Positions 43,301 to 53,160 of a stretch of DNA of 64,000 nt are shown here, piece after piece (within the stretch, counting starts at the first letter, position 1; the number at the start of each line of letters is the position of its first letter). The DNA is taken from contig NC_011679.1 in the NCBI RefSeq assembly GCF_000150955.2, positions 248,001-312,000 on the forward strand, read 5' to 3'. The notes beneath the pieces were generated by a model, which made no database searches, had not been told where the DNA came from, and saw nothing but the letters and a program-made list of their open reading frames with translations. The position numbers and the translations under genes were made by a program. The DNA comes from Phaeodactylum tricornutum CCAP 1055/1 (Eukaryota; Bacillariophyta; Bacillariophyceae; Surirellales; Neidiaceae).

Positions 43301-44533
43301 GGCTTCCTTTTCTTCCAACAATCCTTCCTTATCCAGCGTCAAGTCTTCAATCGTATTGTCTAATTCCTGTTTTTCCAATTCGAGTTGGGCCACTTTCCGT
43401 TTCCAGCCACTCACTTCCGTTTGCAGTTTGGCGCGTTCCTTAAAATGTGTGGCATCGGATGTATTACGCTGTGTGGTTTGTGCCGATTGAGTCTGTAGTG
43501 TGTGTTCCAGCGCCGTGGCTTGGGACCGGACTGCCGTCAACTGATCCACCGCGGTGGCGTGGGCGGACTTTTCCCGATCCAAGTCCGTCCGAATATTAGA
43601 GAGTTCCCGCAATGCGTTGTCTACCTGATCCTGTAAAGTATCCTTGTCGCGCTGTAAATGCAGAATTTGCTCCTGTACGGCGGGAGTTACCACTTCTCGA
43701 ACGACGGGGTTAGTATTGGTGTCGGTCTGTGGAGCGGAGGCGGTCGCTTCGGCCGCTGCCGCGTTGGCGTTGGCCACGGCGATTTCCAGTTGCTCAATTT
43801 TGACTTGCGATGCTTGCGCTTGGTTTCGCATTGCATCGATTGTTTGTTGCAACCGCGTAGCTTCCGTCGTCTTTTGATCCAATTGAGCCTGAATCTGAGC
43901 AATTTGCGCCGTCCCGGCGTCCGACGCAATAGACCTATCCATCGGTCCGGTGGTGGAACTGGTCATCGCGGCGGGAGTGGCGTCCTCGTTCTTCTTTTCC
44001 TGCAGAGCGGCACGCCGCTGTCGCAATTCTTCCAATTTGCTCCGGGTCGATGCAGCGGTAGTCGGAGTCCGGTCGCGACGTGGAAGCGCGGACGCCCGCG
44101 GAGACGGTACCGAGTCGTTGTTTGCGGTAGGACTGCCGGTAGTGCTCGTGCTAGTAGGGCTAGTCGTTGGAGCGGTAGCGGAACGACGCGTGGGGGTCCG
44201 ACGGAGGGGCGGGGTCGATGGATGCGGAGCGGGGGGTTTGGCGACACCGGCGAGTTCGCGCTTGAGACGCAATCGCTCCAATGCCGACAAGGGGCGCTTG
44301 GTGAGTGCTGCGTGTCGGACAAAGACACCGCACTGCGGCGGACAGACAAAGTAGGATCGACCCTGGACGGTTCCGTCGTTCTTGCCGAGACCGACGGCCG
44401 CTCCCGTCAAACGGACACCGACCCAATCGTCGCCGTCGCCAAAGTCGACGGGACCGAGGTAGGCGACGACACCTTCCAGTTGACGCGACTCGCGTGAGAC
44501 GTGGACGGCATCGTCCAATTGGAAAGATGTCAT
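40321..44533 (-). CDS. DCTN1: Dynactin subunit 1 (p150-glued)
   Basis: Four exons on the minus strand: 44533-42678, 42597-41181, 41107-40949, 40872-40321. This gives 1327 residues (human p150 is about 1280). The start is 'MTSFQLDDAVHVS', 21 codons inside a longer open frame. The N-terminal CAP-Gly domain has 'GLGKNDGTVQGRSYF', the microtubule and EB-binding signature. A Ser/Thr/Pro-rich basic region follows, then long coiled coils (QLELEKQELDNTIEDL and others). A dynactin-type region (SYLLRLLAAGQWPDLLSQN) lies in exon 2, and further coiled coil closes the protein. It links cytoplasmic dynein to cargo. Introns are 80, 73 and 76 bp. Its stop is 72 bp from the OSC stop, tail to tail. Confidence 0.9.
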
Positions 44534-45818
44534 GGATTGGAGCGGGACGATGAAATGGTCTCTATAGAACAACAGGAAGTGTCGAAAAAATAGCAACTCC
44601 GTCTTTCAGCAAGCACTCTACAGTTATCCAGGGTTGTACAACAATAGATAGGTAGATGGATGGATGGATGGATGGATCGATGGATCGATCGACAAACAGT
44701 ATCTACCGCTCTCTCCTAAGGGATCGGTCGGTTTGGGTCGAGACCGTCTTGGTAGTGCGACGGCTCTCCCTGTCAACAGACCCCGACACTGTCCCGTTAG
44801 TAGGGCTGATATGATAGCCAAGGACAAGACCACGTCGATTCGAGGTCTGCTGGGATCGTCCGTTCGGTTGGATTGTTTCAAGTATTCTTTTAGGCAAAAC
44901 GGTTGGGTGAACGAACGCCGGCAAGACAATGTCATTGCTACTTACAGTGTATGCCCAATAATGATCTACTCTCCACCCTAAGTGTTACTGCGTCTCACTC
45001 ACCGGTGGATCGACTCGTCTACCGTGAATGTCGTGGTAGGGCTGTCGTTTCCAAGATCCATATGAACCTTTCTGTCTCGTCATGGTATTCTACGTTATAG
45101 TCTCGTTGCCTGCGGAATTTTGGAATGGAGCGCGCGTGCACGTTGCGCGCGCTGGGAATGTCTCTACTACTAGAGCATTCGCACTCGCACGGTCAACGGT
45201 CGACCGCTTTCGTGACTCGGTGCTCGGTTGCGCGTGTTGCGAAACTTGACGGGAACCACCGGCCGTGTCTTATCCAGTCATTGCCATATAAAGTCCCGGA
45301 CATGGACTGTCAGTACAGCCGGCTAGAGAGTACAGCGGTTAGCTCTACCAGCTAGAGAGAAAGCTGTTTTCCTGGATTCTCTCCCGGGTACGAAGCGCGC
45401 GGGGGACAATGGGGCGAGACGTCGCCTTTCACTCCCGAGTGCTGTGCCGCTAGAGGAAGCCTCGTTCACTGTCAACGACTGGCAATTTCGGTACGAGTCG
45501 CCAAGAGTTGTTCTCACGAGACATTGTGAGTTCGAAGCAGTCTCTCGTCTCGTCTTGAATAGAGACAGAGACACCCATTGACACACAGGTAGAGAGGGGG
45601 AGGAATCTCAATCTCTCGTCCTTGCGGTTCGGTTCTTAGAGAAAGAGCCGTTGAAGCTGGGCATTGACTAAGTGCAAACGTATACGTATACGTGACGACA
45701 CACCCGACGGGGTCATTGCGTGACAAACATCGACACCGGAAGGATTTCCTTTCCTTTCTAATACAGTCACGCCCCCTACTCACTCATACCACCGTCACCA
45801 AAGTAGCTTGCACGAAAA
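44534..45818. other. Divergent intergenic region, 1.3 kb
   Basis: Upstream of both dynactin (minus) and the pseudo-epimerase gene (plus). It holds a GATG tetranucleotide repeat (44645-44692), a TCACTGTCA motif at 45466-45474, and GC-rich patches. No gene is supported. Confidence 0.55.
44645..44692 (+). repeat. (GATG)n / GATC tetranucleotide microsatellite
   Basis: A run of GATA, then GATG repeats, then GATC units, about 110 bp upstream of the dynactin start codon. Likely length-polymorphic. Confidence 0.85.
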
Positions 45819-48800
45819 ATGAACATTCATCGCCGTCGCGTCACGGACGGGCATTCCTTGATGAGCTCGGCCGACGAAGACAACAACGTTCACGACGACG
45901 ACGACGATACTACTGGATATACGGACGATCCGGGCGACGAAGACTCCGTGTCACCGCGTGCGACACAGCGACGGAATCACGGAGGACACATCCAACGCAC
46001 GTTCTCGTCCGACGACGCCGAAGGCTTCGACATGGGTGTCCAGCGTTCCCGCAGTCGACTAGGACTCACGTTGCGGGCCCGCAATCGCGGGCGCAGCAAC
46101 AGCAACGAAAGTATCGATCGCCTTTCGCGTATCGACGGTACCGAACGCCGCGGCGGTTCCCGACGTCTCAAGAAGAAAAATTCGGGATCGGCGGGCACGG
46201 GATTGGGCGCGTCCTTTCATACGGGAGTGCCTTCTCCCCGACACGGAGGAGCCTCCTGGATCAAGTCGGCTTGGGTACGGACGACAGCCGTGACCGTGGT
46301 GGTCGTTTACTTGGCGGTGGTGGCGTACATGATGAAGACGGCCACTGACGGAAATTCGGCGGCCTCCAGTTACGGCGGACCCTCCTCTCCAGACTTTCTT
46401 CCCCTGTTGTCCATTACCGCACTGGAGCGTCACGTGACCGATCAGGATGAAACCAAAGCACGCCAAGCCTTTCGTTTGGAGCAACGCGACGCTCGCTTTG
46501 GCCGAAAGTACCGCACTACCCCCGCCAAGGACGGACCAGCCTCCGCGTCGATTGCCTCGCACGCCGTATACCACACCGTCGATCGACACGCACGGGATCC
46601 CCACCCCCGAGCCATCGGCAAGGAACCACGCGACGCCATGCGACCAGCCCGAATGGACGAATTGTGCGGCTTCTTCGCACAGAACGCTTCCGCAACGCAT
46701 CCCGAGCAGTACGTCTTTCGCGACGCCCTCAACGAACATTCACGTGTCATCATTACCGGCATACTCAACCCGATTGGCTTCCATTTGGCCCTGGCACTCG
46801 AACAACGCTGCGGCGCCAACGTAATTACGGGATTTGACGCCGCCTTTCCCAATTCCGTCAAGAACCGACTCGCCATTCAGGACGAGATTGGTATTCTCAC
46901 CTCCAAGGTTACCTCAATGGAACGTCCCATTATTAATTCCTTCCTCGGTTTGGATCCCAAAGTTAAGAATCCCGTCTGGCCTAGTCTGGCCGTCACGGGA
47001 GAATTGGACATTGCCAAATGGCGACCAACCCACATTGTGCATTTGAGTTCCTACGCACCCGAAGTTTTCCGCAACCAGGATGCCGAATGGCGCAACGATC
47101 AATCGCCGTACGTGCGGGACGACTACGACCCGCGATTGTACGCACTCCGGAACAATCTCGTACCGATGGAACAGCTCATGGCAACCACGGCCCTCGTGGC
47201 CAACAAACCATTACAACCGCACCTGACCTACGCCTCGTCCAACCTGATACACCGCAACACGGTAACGAAATCGCGCGACGACACTTGGCAAGCGCACGTG
47301 GCGCTTATGAATGAAGTATTGGCCGATACCTACTACCAGACACACGGTACCTTTTCGGTGGCCCTGCGACTACCCAACGCCGTGTACGGACCCCGCGGTC
47401 ACACCGAATCCGACATCCACCGCATGGTGAATCGGGCCTTGCGCCACGAAACGCACGACGTTAACGCCACGGTGACCTGGACGTCCAACGATCTCGATAT
47501 GGTGCACATGGACGACGTCGTGGATTCCATTATTGCAGCCATGCAATTCCGCGAAAGCAAACCCGTGGCCTTCGAGATCACGTCCGGACAATCAATACCA
47601 CGCGAATCGGTCGAAGAAGCGATCGAGGGCATTCTGGCGGGGAATACCAAGGTGAAACTGGCCAAGTCGGCGCAGCCCGTCGATGATCCGGCACGAGATT
47701 TAACAAGGACCTTGTTGGGTTGGAAGCCAAAAGTTTCTCCGGAAAAGGGCTTGGTACGAACGGTGGCGTGGCACATGGATAAGGCCACTCCGTACGGACC
47801 ACCTCCCCATAAGTCTCGCCGCGGTACGACGGGAGACGATTTACTCAAGTCTCATTCCATTGATACCTGTCGCGCAGCGGACACGGTTTGCAACTCCAAC
47901 CGCGATACACTTCTCTGTGCATCGGAATGCAACATCAAAGATAAATGCGTTCCGTCCATTTTTGACAAGATTGTCTCGTTGGCGAGGGAGGTTACCGAAG
48001 ACTGCGAGATTGTTTTGTACACACAAATGCTTGGGCGCAACGTTGACGATATTCGTTTGCAGGCTCACTATAACGAGAACGACGAGCCATCCATCTGCAA
48101 TTTTGCCTTTGTTTCCAGCGGTAGCAACCTAGTAGATTCGGTAATCCGCAAGGTGCCGAGCACGGAACTAGTGCGGCTCGGGGTCGTGCCGAATCCCGAT
48201 GATGCCGACAAACCGGGTGGCACGCGCGCCTTGGAACTTCGCAAACTCAACGGACGCCTCTTGTACCGTGGATGGATCTTGCTTTGGGTGGAAGATGCGC
48301 CATTTCCGCTGCCCAACTCGGACTCGTTTTTATTGAAACTAGCACCGGGGCGTTTCTTTTCCAGGGACGTGAAGTTTGCCATGTATTTGGATCCCAGCTT
48401 TCCAGCCATGCCGACCGCGGAAGACGTTGGTTTTCTGGTAAGTCAAATGCACCGCCGTTCGTGGGAACAGCGCACTGTCAAACGAAAAACCCGCCCCAAA
48501 GCCAAATTCCGATTACCTCCTGAGCCGGAACGAAAAGCAGTTATGTTGGTTCCACAACTCAAGTATCAAGCTTCCAAAGATGACGAACCATTCTCTTCAG
48601 ATACGGTGGTTCCCCTCACGCAAGCAGTCAAGTTCATGCGCTTTGAAAAGGGAGAGAATCCGGACTCTGCGGAGTCCGAAATGCTGCAGATTTATCGCGA
48701 ATTTTTACTGCGCGTGCAGACGTTTACTAATCGCGGAGATTTTTTGAAGTCGCCAAACGAACCGGTTTACTTTTTCGAAATGCATCACTGGGCTCGAACG

Positions 48801-49292
48801 CAATGGATCATGCACGATCTGCATTTGGGAGAAGCGAAGGATCTGCGTTGCGATTGGTATCAAGAAACGGTGCAGTGGGAGATGAATTTAGACCAACTCT
48901 CTTTTGCTCATGTGATGGAAAGGCGAGAACTTGAAAGGCGCATGGCACATAAAGAAGTTGACGATATACAGATGCGCATCTATAACGAGAAACGGGACAT
49001 GTTGAGATTGCTCTCGGACGCACACGAATGGCATCCGCTACAGACGGAGCAAAACAAACTGTGTCCAACCAATTTTGATTTGGAAGCAATGCCGTATGAT
49101 AAATCCCATTCCATTGCCCGCCTACCGACGCAAACGTTGCCCCCCGAGCTGGATCATGTACCTACTCCCCTTTTCGCTCGCATCATTTCGGATCGGATCA
49201 TGGCGCTCTCGCGAAAAGGCTGGAACAAGGAAAGAAAAGCCCACCGAGCCGCAGCAGCAGCAGCACATCACCATGGGAATAAGAAAATTTAA
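45819..49292 (+). CDS. Type II membrane protein with degenerate sugar-nucleotide epimerase domain
   Basis: 1157 residues, single exon. The N-terminus is basic and acidic, disordered, with a Ser/Arg-rich part; one membrane helix lies at about 152-172 (VRTTAVTVVVVYLAVVAYM). That gives a Golgi type II layout. Residues about 305-660 align by pattern with extended-SDR epimerases of the UDP-glucuronate 4-epimerase type ('VIITGILNPIGFHLALALE', 'THIVHLSSYAPEVF', 'ALRLPNAVYGPRG'). The glycine loop is GxxxxxG instead of GxxGxxG, and the Tyr-x-x-x-Lys site is replaced by 'WQAHV'. Catalysis is therefore doubtful. The C-terminal 450 residues include a Cys-rich part (CRAADTVC, LLCASECNIKDKC) and a charged helical tail ending in an Ala/His run. 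I do not recognise them. Possibly a sugar-binding or scaffolding Golgi protein. Confidence 0.8.
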   Translation: MNIHRRRVTDGHSLMSSADEDNNVHDDDDDTTGYTDDPGDEDSVSPRATQRRNHGGHIQRTFSSDDAEGFDMGVQRSRSRLGLTLRARNRGRSNSNESIDRLSRIDGTERRGGSRRLKKKNSGSAGTGLGASFHTGVPSPRHGGASWIKSAWVRTTAVTVVVVYLAVVAYMMKTATDGNSAASSYGGPSSPDFLPLLSITALERHVTDQDETKARQAFRLEQRDARFGRKYRTTPAKDGPASASIASHAVYHTVDRHARDPHPRAIGKEPRDAMRPARMDELCGFFAQNASATHPEQYVFRDALNEHSRVIITGILNPIGFHLALALEQRCGANVITGFDAAFPNSVKNRLAIQDEIGILTSKVTSMERPIINSFLGLDPKVKNPVWPSLAVTGELDIAKWRPTHIVHLSSYAPEVFRNQDAEWRNDQSPYVRDDYDPRLYALRNNLVPMEQLMATTALVANKPLQPHLTYASSNLIHRNTVTKSRDDTWQAHVALMNEVLADTYYQTHGTFSVALRLPNAVYGPRGHTESDIHRMVNRALRHETHDVNATVTWTSNDLDMVHMDDVVDSIIAAMQFRESKPVAFEITSGQSIPRESVEEAIEGILAGNTKVKLAKSAQPVDDPARDLTRTLLGWKPKVSPEKGLVRTVAWHMDKATPYGPPPHKSRRGTTGDDLLKSHSIDTCRAADTVCNSNRDTLLCASECNIKDKCVPSIFDKIVSLAREVTEDCEIVLYTQMLGRNVDDIRLQAHYNENDEPSICNFAFVSSGSNLVDSVIRKVPSTELVRLGVVPNPDDADKPGGTRALELRKLNGRLLYRGWILLWVEDAPFPLPNSDSFLLKLAPGRFFSRDVKFAMYLDPSFPAMPTAEDVGFLVSQMHRRSWEQRTVKRKTRPKAKFRLPPEPERKAVMLVPQLKYQASKDDEPFSSDTVVPLTQAVKFMRFEKGENPDSAESEMLQIYREFLLRVQTFTNRGDFLKSPNEPVYFFEMHHWARTQWIMHDLHLGEAKDLRCDWYQETVQWEMNLDQLSFAHVMERRELERRMAHKEVDDIQMRIYNEKRDMLRLLSDAHEWHPLQTEQNKLCPTNFDLEAMPYDKSHSIARLPTQTLPPELDHVPTPLFARIISDRIMALSRKGWNKERKAHRAAAAAAHHHGNKKI

Positions 49293-49606
49293 TGGAAAAT
49301 TTATCATACGTGTCGCTATGGCTGCATTTGCACAACTCCTATTATCTTCTTCCATCTCTAACGAAGAAAATATTTGCCCCAAACCAGAATATTAAGAATC
49401 TAGGCAAAGGCTTCATTTTTGAAGAACGTTCCCGATAGCTCCGACAACACATATAAGTTCATCTACACAATGAGCACCATCGATAGACGGCGACGTTTGC
49501 CGTGCGATTCTCTAACAAAAATATACAATACAAGTGGTACTTGCTTGTATATTGTGAGCATTGTTGTCTTTCCTTAAGATATGTCGAAGCGGTTTTCACC
49601 GGCATT
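49293..49606. other. 3' intergenic between convergent genes
   Basis: 314 bp between the pseudo-epimerase and glyoxalase-fold stop codons. No feature seen. Confidence 0.5.
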
Positions 49607-50245
49607 TTAAGACGATTCGCCGTAGTCTTGAATGGCATGGATGACTCTATCGGGCGCTTGGACAAGTTCAATCAAAACGCCATTACCGGAAATGGGGGCT
49701 GCGTCATTGCCCTTGGGGTGAATGAAGGCCACGTCGTGACCGGCAGCTCCTCGTCGGATGCCGCCTGGTGTAAAGCGGACACCCTCGCTCGTCATCCATT
49801 CTACGGCTTTTGGCAAATGGTCTACCCATAAGCCAATATGATTTAGAGGAGGAATATGAACCTTTATTGTTCAGCAAGATAAGAAAACGAAATACAGAGA
49901 CAGTGTTCCACAATAGAGGAGAAGACTACGTGGGCCTACCTTTGGCGACTTCTCAGGATCAATCGGTGTCATCAAGTCAACTTCGACCGCAAAGGGCGCT
50001 GGTCCAACTTGAACGATATCTTCTTCAACATTCTCGCTTTCGATGCGAACGGAAGACTCTGCTTTTAAGCCAAAGATACCTTTCCACAATGCGTGCAGCG
50101 GCTCTCTGTCCACGGCCCCGATAGCAACCTGTTGGACGCCGAGAATACGAAAAGGTCTTTCTTTCTGCGCCGCAAAAAAGCGAATGCTAGGCTGTACCGG
50201 TAAGCGGCGTATAAATGGAAGAGCGGAGCGAGAGGCTGCAAACAT
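49607..50245 (-). CDS. MCEE: Glyoxalase/VOC-fold protein, methylmalonyl-CoA epimerase-like, mitochondrial
   Basis: Exons 50245-49940 and 49861-49607, intron 78 bp (GTAGGCC...AATAAAG), 186 residues. The N-terminus [20 protein letters not shown] is an Arg/Ser-rich amphipathic presequence, which points to mitochondria. Two VOC half-sites are seen: '[13 protein letters not shown]' and '[20 protein letters not shown]'. Then come '[12 protein letters not shown]' and '[10 protein letters not shown]', which match methylmalonyl-CoA epimerase best. That enzyme interconverts (R)- and (S)-methylmalonyl-CoA in propionate breakdown. The first metal-ligand His of the family is Gln here (VQQVAIG), so activity is uncertain and another VOC enzyme is possible. 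A solo-LTR-like repeat lies 86 bp upstream. Confidence 0.8.
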
Positions 50246-50331
50246 GACACCAGTTTTAGTCCTGTTGAAACTTTGGATTGTGACCAGCGAGAGAGAACTT
50301 CGAGATGGGCGGCGTTTAACAAGTTAGGGGG

Positions 50332-50678
50332 TGTCGTGAAATGACCGTCAGTCATGTGTCCGTACTTCGGACTGATAAAGGAACAAACGGACGAAACGTC
50401 TAACTGACGTTGGGTGGAAAATATATGTATTCATGTGATGAGAATTATCTGTTTAGGAAAGCAAGACTATGTGCGATGAAGCAAGCGAAGTTCAAATATG
50501 ATTAATTGGAACAAGAGCAAATGTTGGCGAGAATGAGCGGTTGAAATGAGCGAAGTCAATCGTGTGAAAAACACATTAGAAAATAGGTTTAAACCCCACA
50601 ATAAGAACAAGAGTTTGGAAGGAAGTTGACTAACTGTTATCCTACGTAGAGTGAGCAGAGAGGGTCGAGATTTCAACA
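50332..50678 (-). mobile_element. Solo-LTR-like repeat, copy B
   Basis: About 347 bp. Read on the minus strand it begins TGTTGAAATC and ends CACGACA. It is homologous to copy A (11486-11838) over its full length. It is flanked by a perfect 6-bp direct repeat AGGGGG (50326-50331 and 50679-50684), a clear target-site duplication next to a G-rich tract. It has no coding capacity and no second LTR within the window. On the minus strand its 3' end lies 86 bp before the start codon of the glyoxalase-fold gene. Likely a solo LTR of the same copia-like family, and apparently the younger insertion given the perfect flanks. Confidence 0.68.
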
Positions 50679-51291
50679 AGGGGGAGGGGGGGCGGGCCGG
50701 CCGGCCGTTCAAGGGCCAGAGTTCGGATCTGTTTCTCAGGTCACACCTTAACTGTCGGCTTGGAGGCTTCTTTTTTCCCAAACTCACAGTGAATCATGTA
50801 AAACAATTTTGAAATAGTTAGGTAATTCCCACTGAGGAGACTTCACCATTCAGGTTTTCACAGTCATCTGTTATTACTTCCAGTATTCGTCTCTGCTCCT
50901 ACAGACAAGCACCACAACATGCGTGTACCAAAGACACTTCGATTCCTATGGAATATTAAATCCGGAGGACCAGTGGACGATACTGTAAGAAGCTACTATT
51001 TACAAGGGAAGTCCAGGTTTAGGCTATCGTAGTTTTCGCGGGCAAATATTCTTATTACATCACACTCATAGAGTCCCTCTAGTAGCGGAATGCACCCCTC
51101 AATGTTGTTATACTTTGGTGTTGACAAATGTGTCAGATTGGCTCAGTAAATAGTTCTGCAATAGATTTGCCTGCTGCGGAGATAAACTTCAAAGATGTCC
51201 CAAAAAAAGAAATGTTGAGAAGCAGGTTCACTTACCTCGGCCGTTTTCATCAAAACCTTGCAGCTTGCAACAATTCTCCGGGGCGACAAAA
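50679..51291. other. Intergenic, 0.6 kb, G-rich then AT-rich
   Basis: Starts with a G-rich tract (50679-50695, possible G-quadruplex) and a GGCCGGCCGGCC palindrome near 50696. A TCACAGTCA motif lies at 50858. No gene is supported. Confidence 0.5.
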
Positions 51292-53160
51292 TCATTCTTG
51301 CGTCATAAACTCTTTGTCAGGCGTGAGCCTGGCTCGTTTTTGCCTACGTTCAGCCTCCAACTCTTCCACCGAAAACCCGCTGCGACCCGCTTTGAGACCC
51401 CCGCTGAGCAATCCGAGAGGATTGGGCTCGTCATTTTCCGGCAGAAAGCAGTCGTTGCGTAGCGACAGTCGTTCGCGCTTGCCTTTCTTGGGACGCACGT
51501 TGCTGCCGGGTCCAAGCACGCGCTTCGTGGTAAACCCGGGTGGTGGTTTCGGCCAAGATTGTGGGCGTTCGAGCAAAATATCCATCGAAGTGGCGGTGCG
51601 CATCAAAAGTCGCGCCGTTGTACCCTTGCGCCCGAAGCGATCGTTTGATACTTTGCGCAAAAGACTTTTCCCAAAACGCCAATTCATGTTGCCTAAATCA
51701 GGCGGTGTCCCGCCCGATTGTATTGTTTCCGGAGCCGGTGTTGGTAGCTCTTGCGACATGTTTTCTAGAGCCCGAGTAGCCGAGTAGGCATCCTCGAAGC
51801 AAACGTTGCAGGAAAGGTCTCCCAGCCATTCAATGTAGGAGGGACCGTAAATGGAAAAGTGAGCCATAATATCGTTCGTACGAATTTGCTTGAACGCGGC
51901 CCAATCGATGCTGAAAATGTGAATCTTTGCCGAAATTAGCGTGACTGGATCTTCATCCATAGAGAACTCGTTCTTAGGTTCGTCGAAACTAGAATCCGGT
52001 GGAGGATTCTTCCAGAACAACGTCGGCGGGTCGGTCCGCTGGCTTCGCACGAATCCTTCATTATCCCAGGCTTGTATAATTGGCAAAACTTGAGTCTCAA
52101 TAATTGACGATATTTCACCCTCTCCCGTGGCACTACCGGTGGAGACCTCTCCGGCTACAGTACCAAATCGCTTCTGACGGGCTTCTTGTTTAGCCTTTTC
52201 CACCGGATCCGACAAATCCATGCCGGTAATGAAGCCTTGCTTAGGATTGGCACGTAAACGACGGGCTTGGGACCAAGGAACAAAAGCGTCCGGGGCCGGC
52301 TCCTGATAGGGGATTCCAAATTTGCTAGCTCGGGCCCGGGCCTTGGTACACTCTTGCTGATATTCGTCCATTAAAGCTTTGGTTTCGGCATCCATTTCGT
52401 CCCGCCCAAGCTGTATCATGGAAACGTCCTTGGCAGTGATTAAGGATGCTAGGCGCGTGCGGAGCGAGTCGGGGATGGTGGTCACACAGAGACCACGTAG
52501 TTTCAATGGACTCGGCGCTTGTCGATCGCCAGTGGAGGCATTGCCGAATCCAACGTAGTGCACCGCGTGTTCCTCCGAAGAGGGCGCATCTTGCCGGGCG
52601 AGATCGTCCAAAATAGCAACAAGCTGCTGCCCGGGTACACTACCCACTCCAACATATAGCTTTTCTTCAGACAAACAGATCCAGTACGAAGTCCAAGCCT
52701 TTTCTTGGCACACACGTCCGGGAAGGGTGACGGACAGCGATTCGTCCCGTGACGATTTGCGTTGTACGGTTGTGACAGTGTTGCCCTGATGACCGAAAAA
52801 GACTTCGTAGCTGTGTTTCATAACAAAGGACGGCTTCGGCGATAACACCACGGCTAGACTTTCTCGAGCCATTCCCTGAAAGAGCACGAGAGCGTTGTCC
52901 GGTGTTGGCGAGCGCAAGGTTTCGTGAAAGGCTTCCGCATTCCAGCGCGGACCTGCTTTGTTCGATCGACCCATCATACGCATGGGCTGTATCCGAATCG
53001 TAGCAAGCTCTGGAGACGACACACACGGCAAGTGACTCTCGTCATGCTCGGAGCCTTCTGCCGATACCCACTTTTCGTGGGGATCGTCGGGAACGATCAG
53101 CGTACGGTTGCTGGCAAACGGACAAGCGCTTACGCCGGGATACTCTTGTTCACGAACCAT
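51292..53160 (-). CDS. NCBP3: Nuclear RNA-binding fusion: Methyltransf_FA-like + Tho1-like + NCBP3 domain
   Basis: 622 residues from the Met of 'MVREQEYPGVSACPF'; an in-frame ATG 17 codons upstream (53211) is also possible. Residues about 80-210 form a Methyltransf_FA-type beta domain (YEVFFGHQGNTVTTVQR, YWICLSEEKLYVGVGSVPG, VHYVGFGN). Next is a Tho1/CIP29-like helix-turn region (KARARASKFGIPYQEP, 'ARRLRANPKQGFITGMDL', 'RQKRFG'). About 405-460 is the NCBP3 RRM-like domain (IFSIDWAAFKQIRTNDIM, 'IYGPSYIEWLGDLSCNVCF'), whose 'IEW...SCNV' signature is specific. The tail has Arg/Lys clusters. NCBP3 works with NCBP1 at the mRNA cap and in export, which fits a Tho1-like segment. The front domain is unusual for NCBP3. 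Confidence 0.82.
   Translation of the reverse strand: MVREQEYPGVSACPFASNRTLIVPDDPHEKWVSAEGSEHDESHLPCVSSPELATIRIQPMRMMGRSNKAGPRWNAEAFHETLRSPTPDNALVLFQGMARESLAVVLSPKPSFVMKHSYEVFFGHQGNTVTTVQRKSSRDESLSVTLPGRVCQEKAWTSYWICLSEEKLYVGVGSVPGQQLVAILDDLARQDAPSSEEHAVHYVGFGNASTGDRQAPSPLKLRGLCVTTIPDSLRTRLASLITAKDVSMIQLGRDEMDAETKALMDEYQQECTKARARASKFGIPYQEPAPDAFVPWSQARRLRANPKQGFITGMDLSDPVEKAKQEARQKRFGTVAGEVSTGSATGEGEISSIIETQVLPIIQAWDNEGFVRSQRTDPPTLFWKNPPPDSSFDEPKNEFSMDEDPVTLISAKIHIFSIDWAAFKQIRTNDIMAHFSIYGPSYIEWLGDLSCNVCFEDAYSATRALENMSQELPTPAPETIQSGGTPPDLGNMNWRFGKSLLRKVSNDRFGRKGTTARLLMRTATSMDILLERPQSWPKPPPGFTTKRVLGPGSNVRPKKGKRERLSLRNDCFLPENDEPNPLGLLSGGLKAGRSGFSVEELEAERRQKRARLTPDKEFMTQE

Noticed and set aside
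43658-44497. Long plus-strand ORFs opposite dynactin
   Set aside because: Antisense shadows of a coding sequence with strong codon bias; no domains.
11486-50678. A complete retrotransposon between the two LTR-like copies
   Set aside because: The copies are 39 kb apart and inverted, and all genes between them are host genes; they are independent solo elements.
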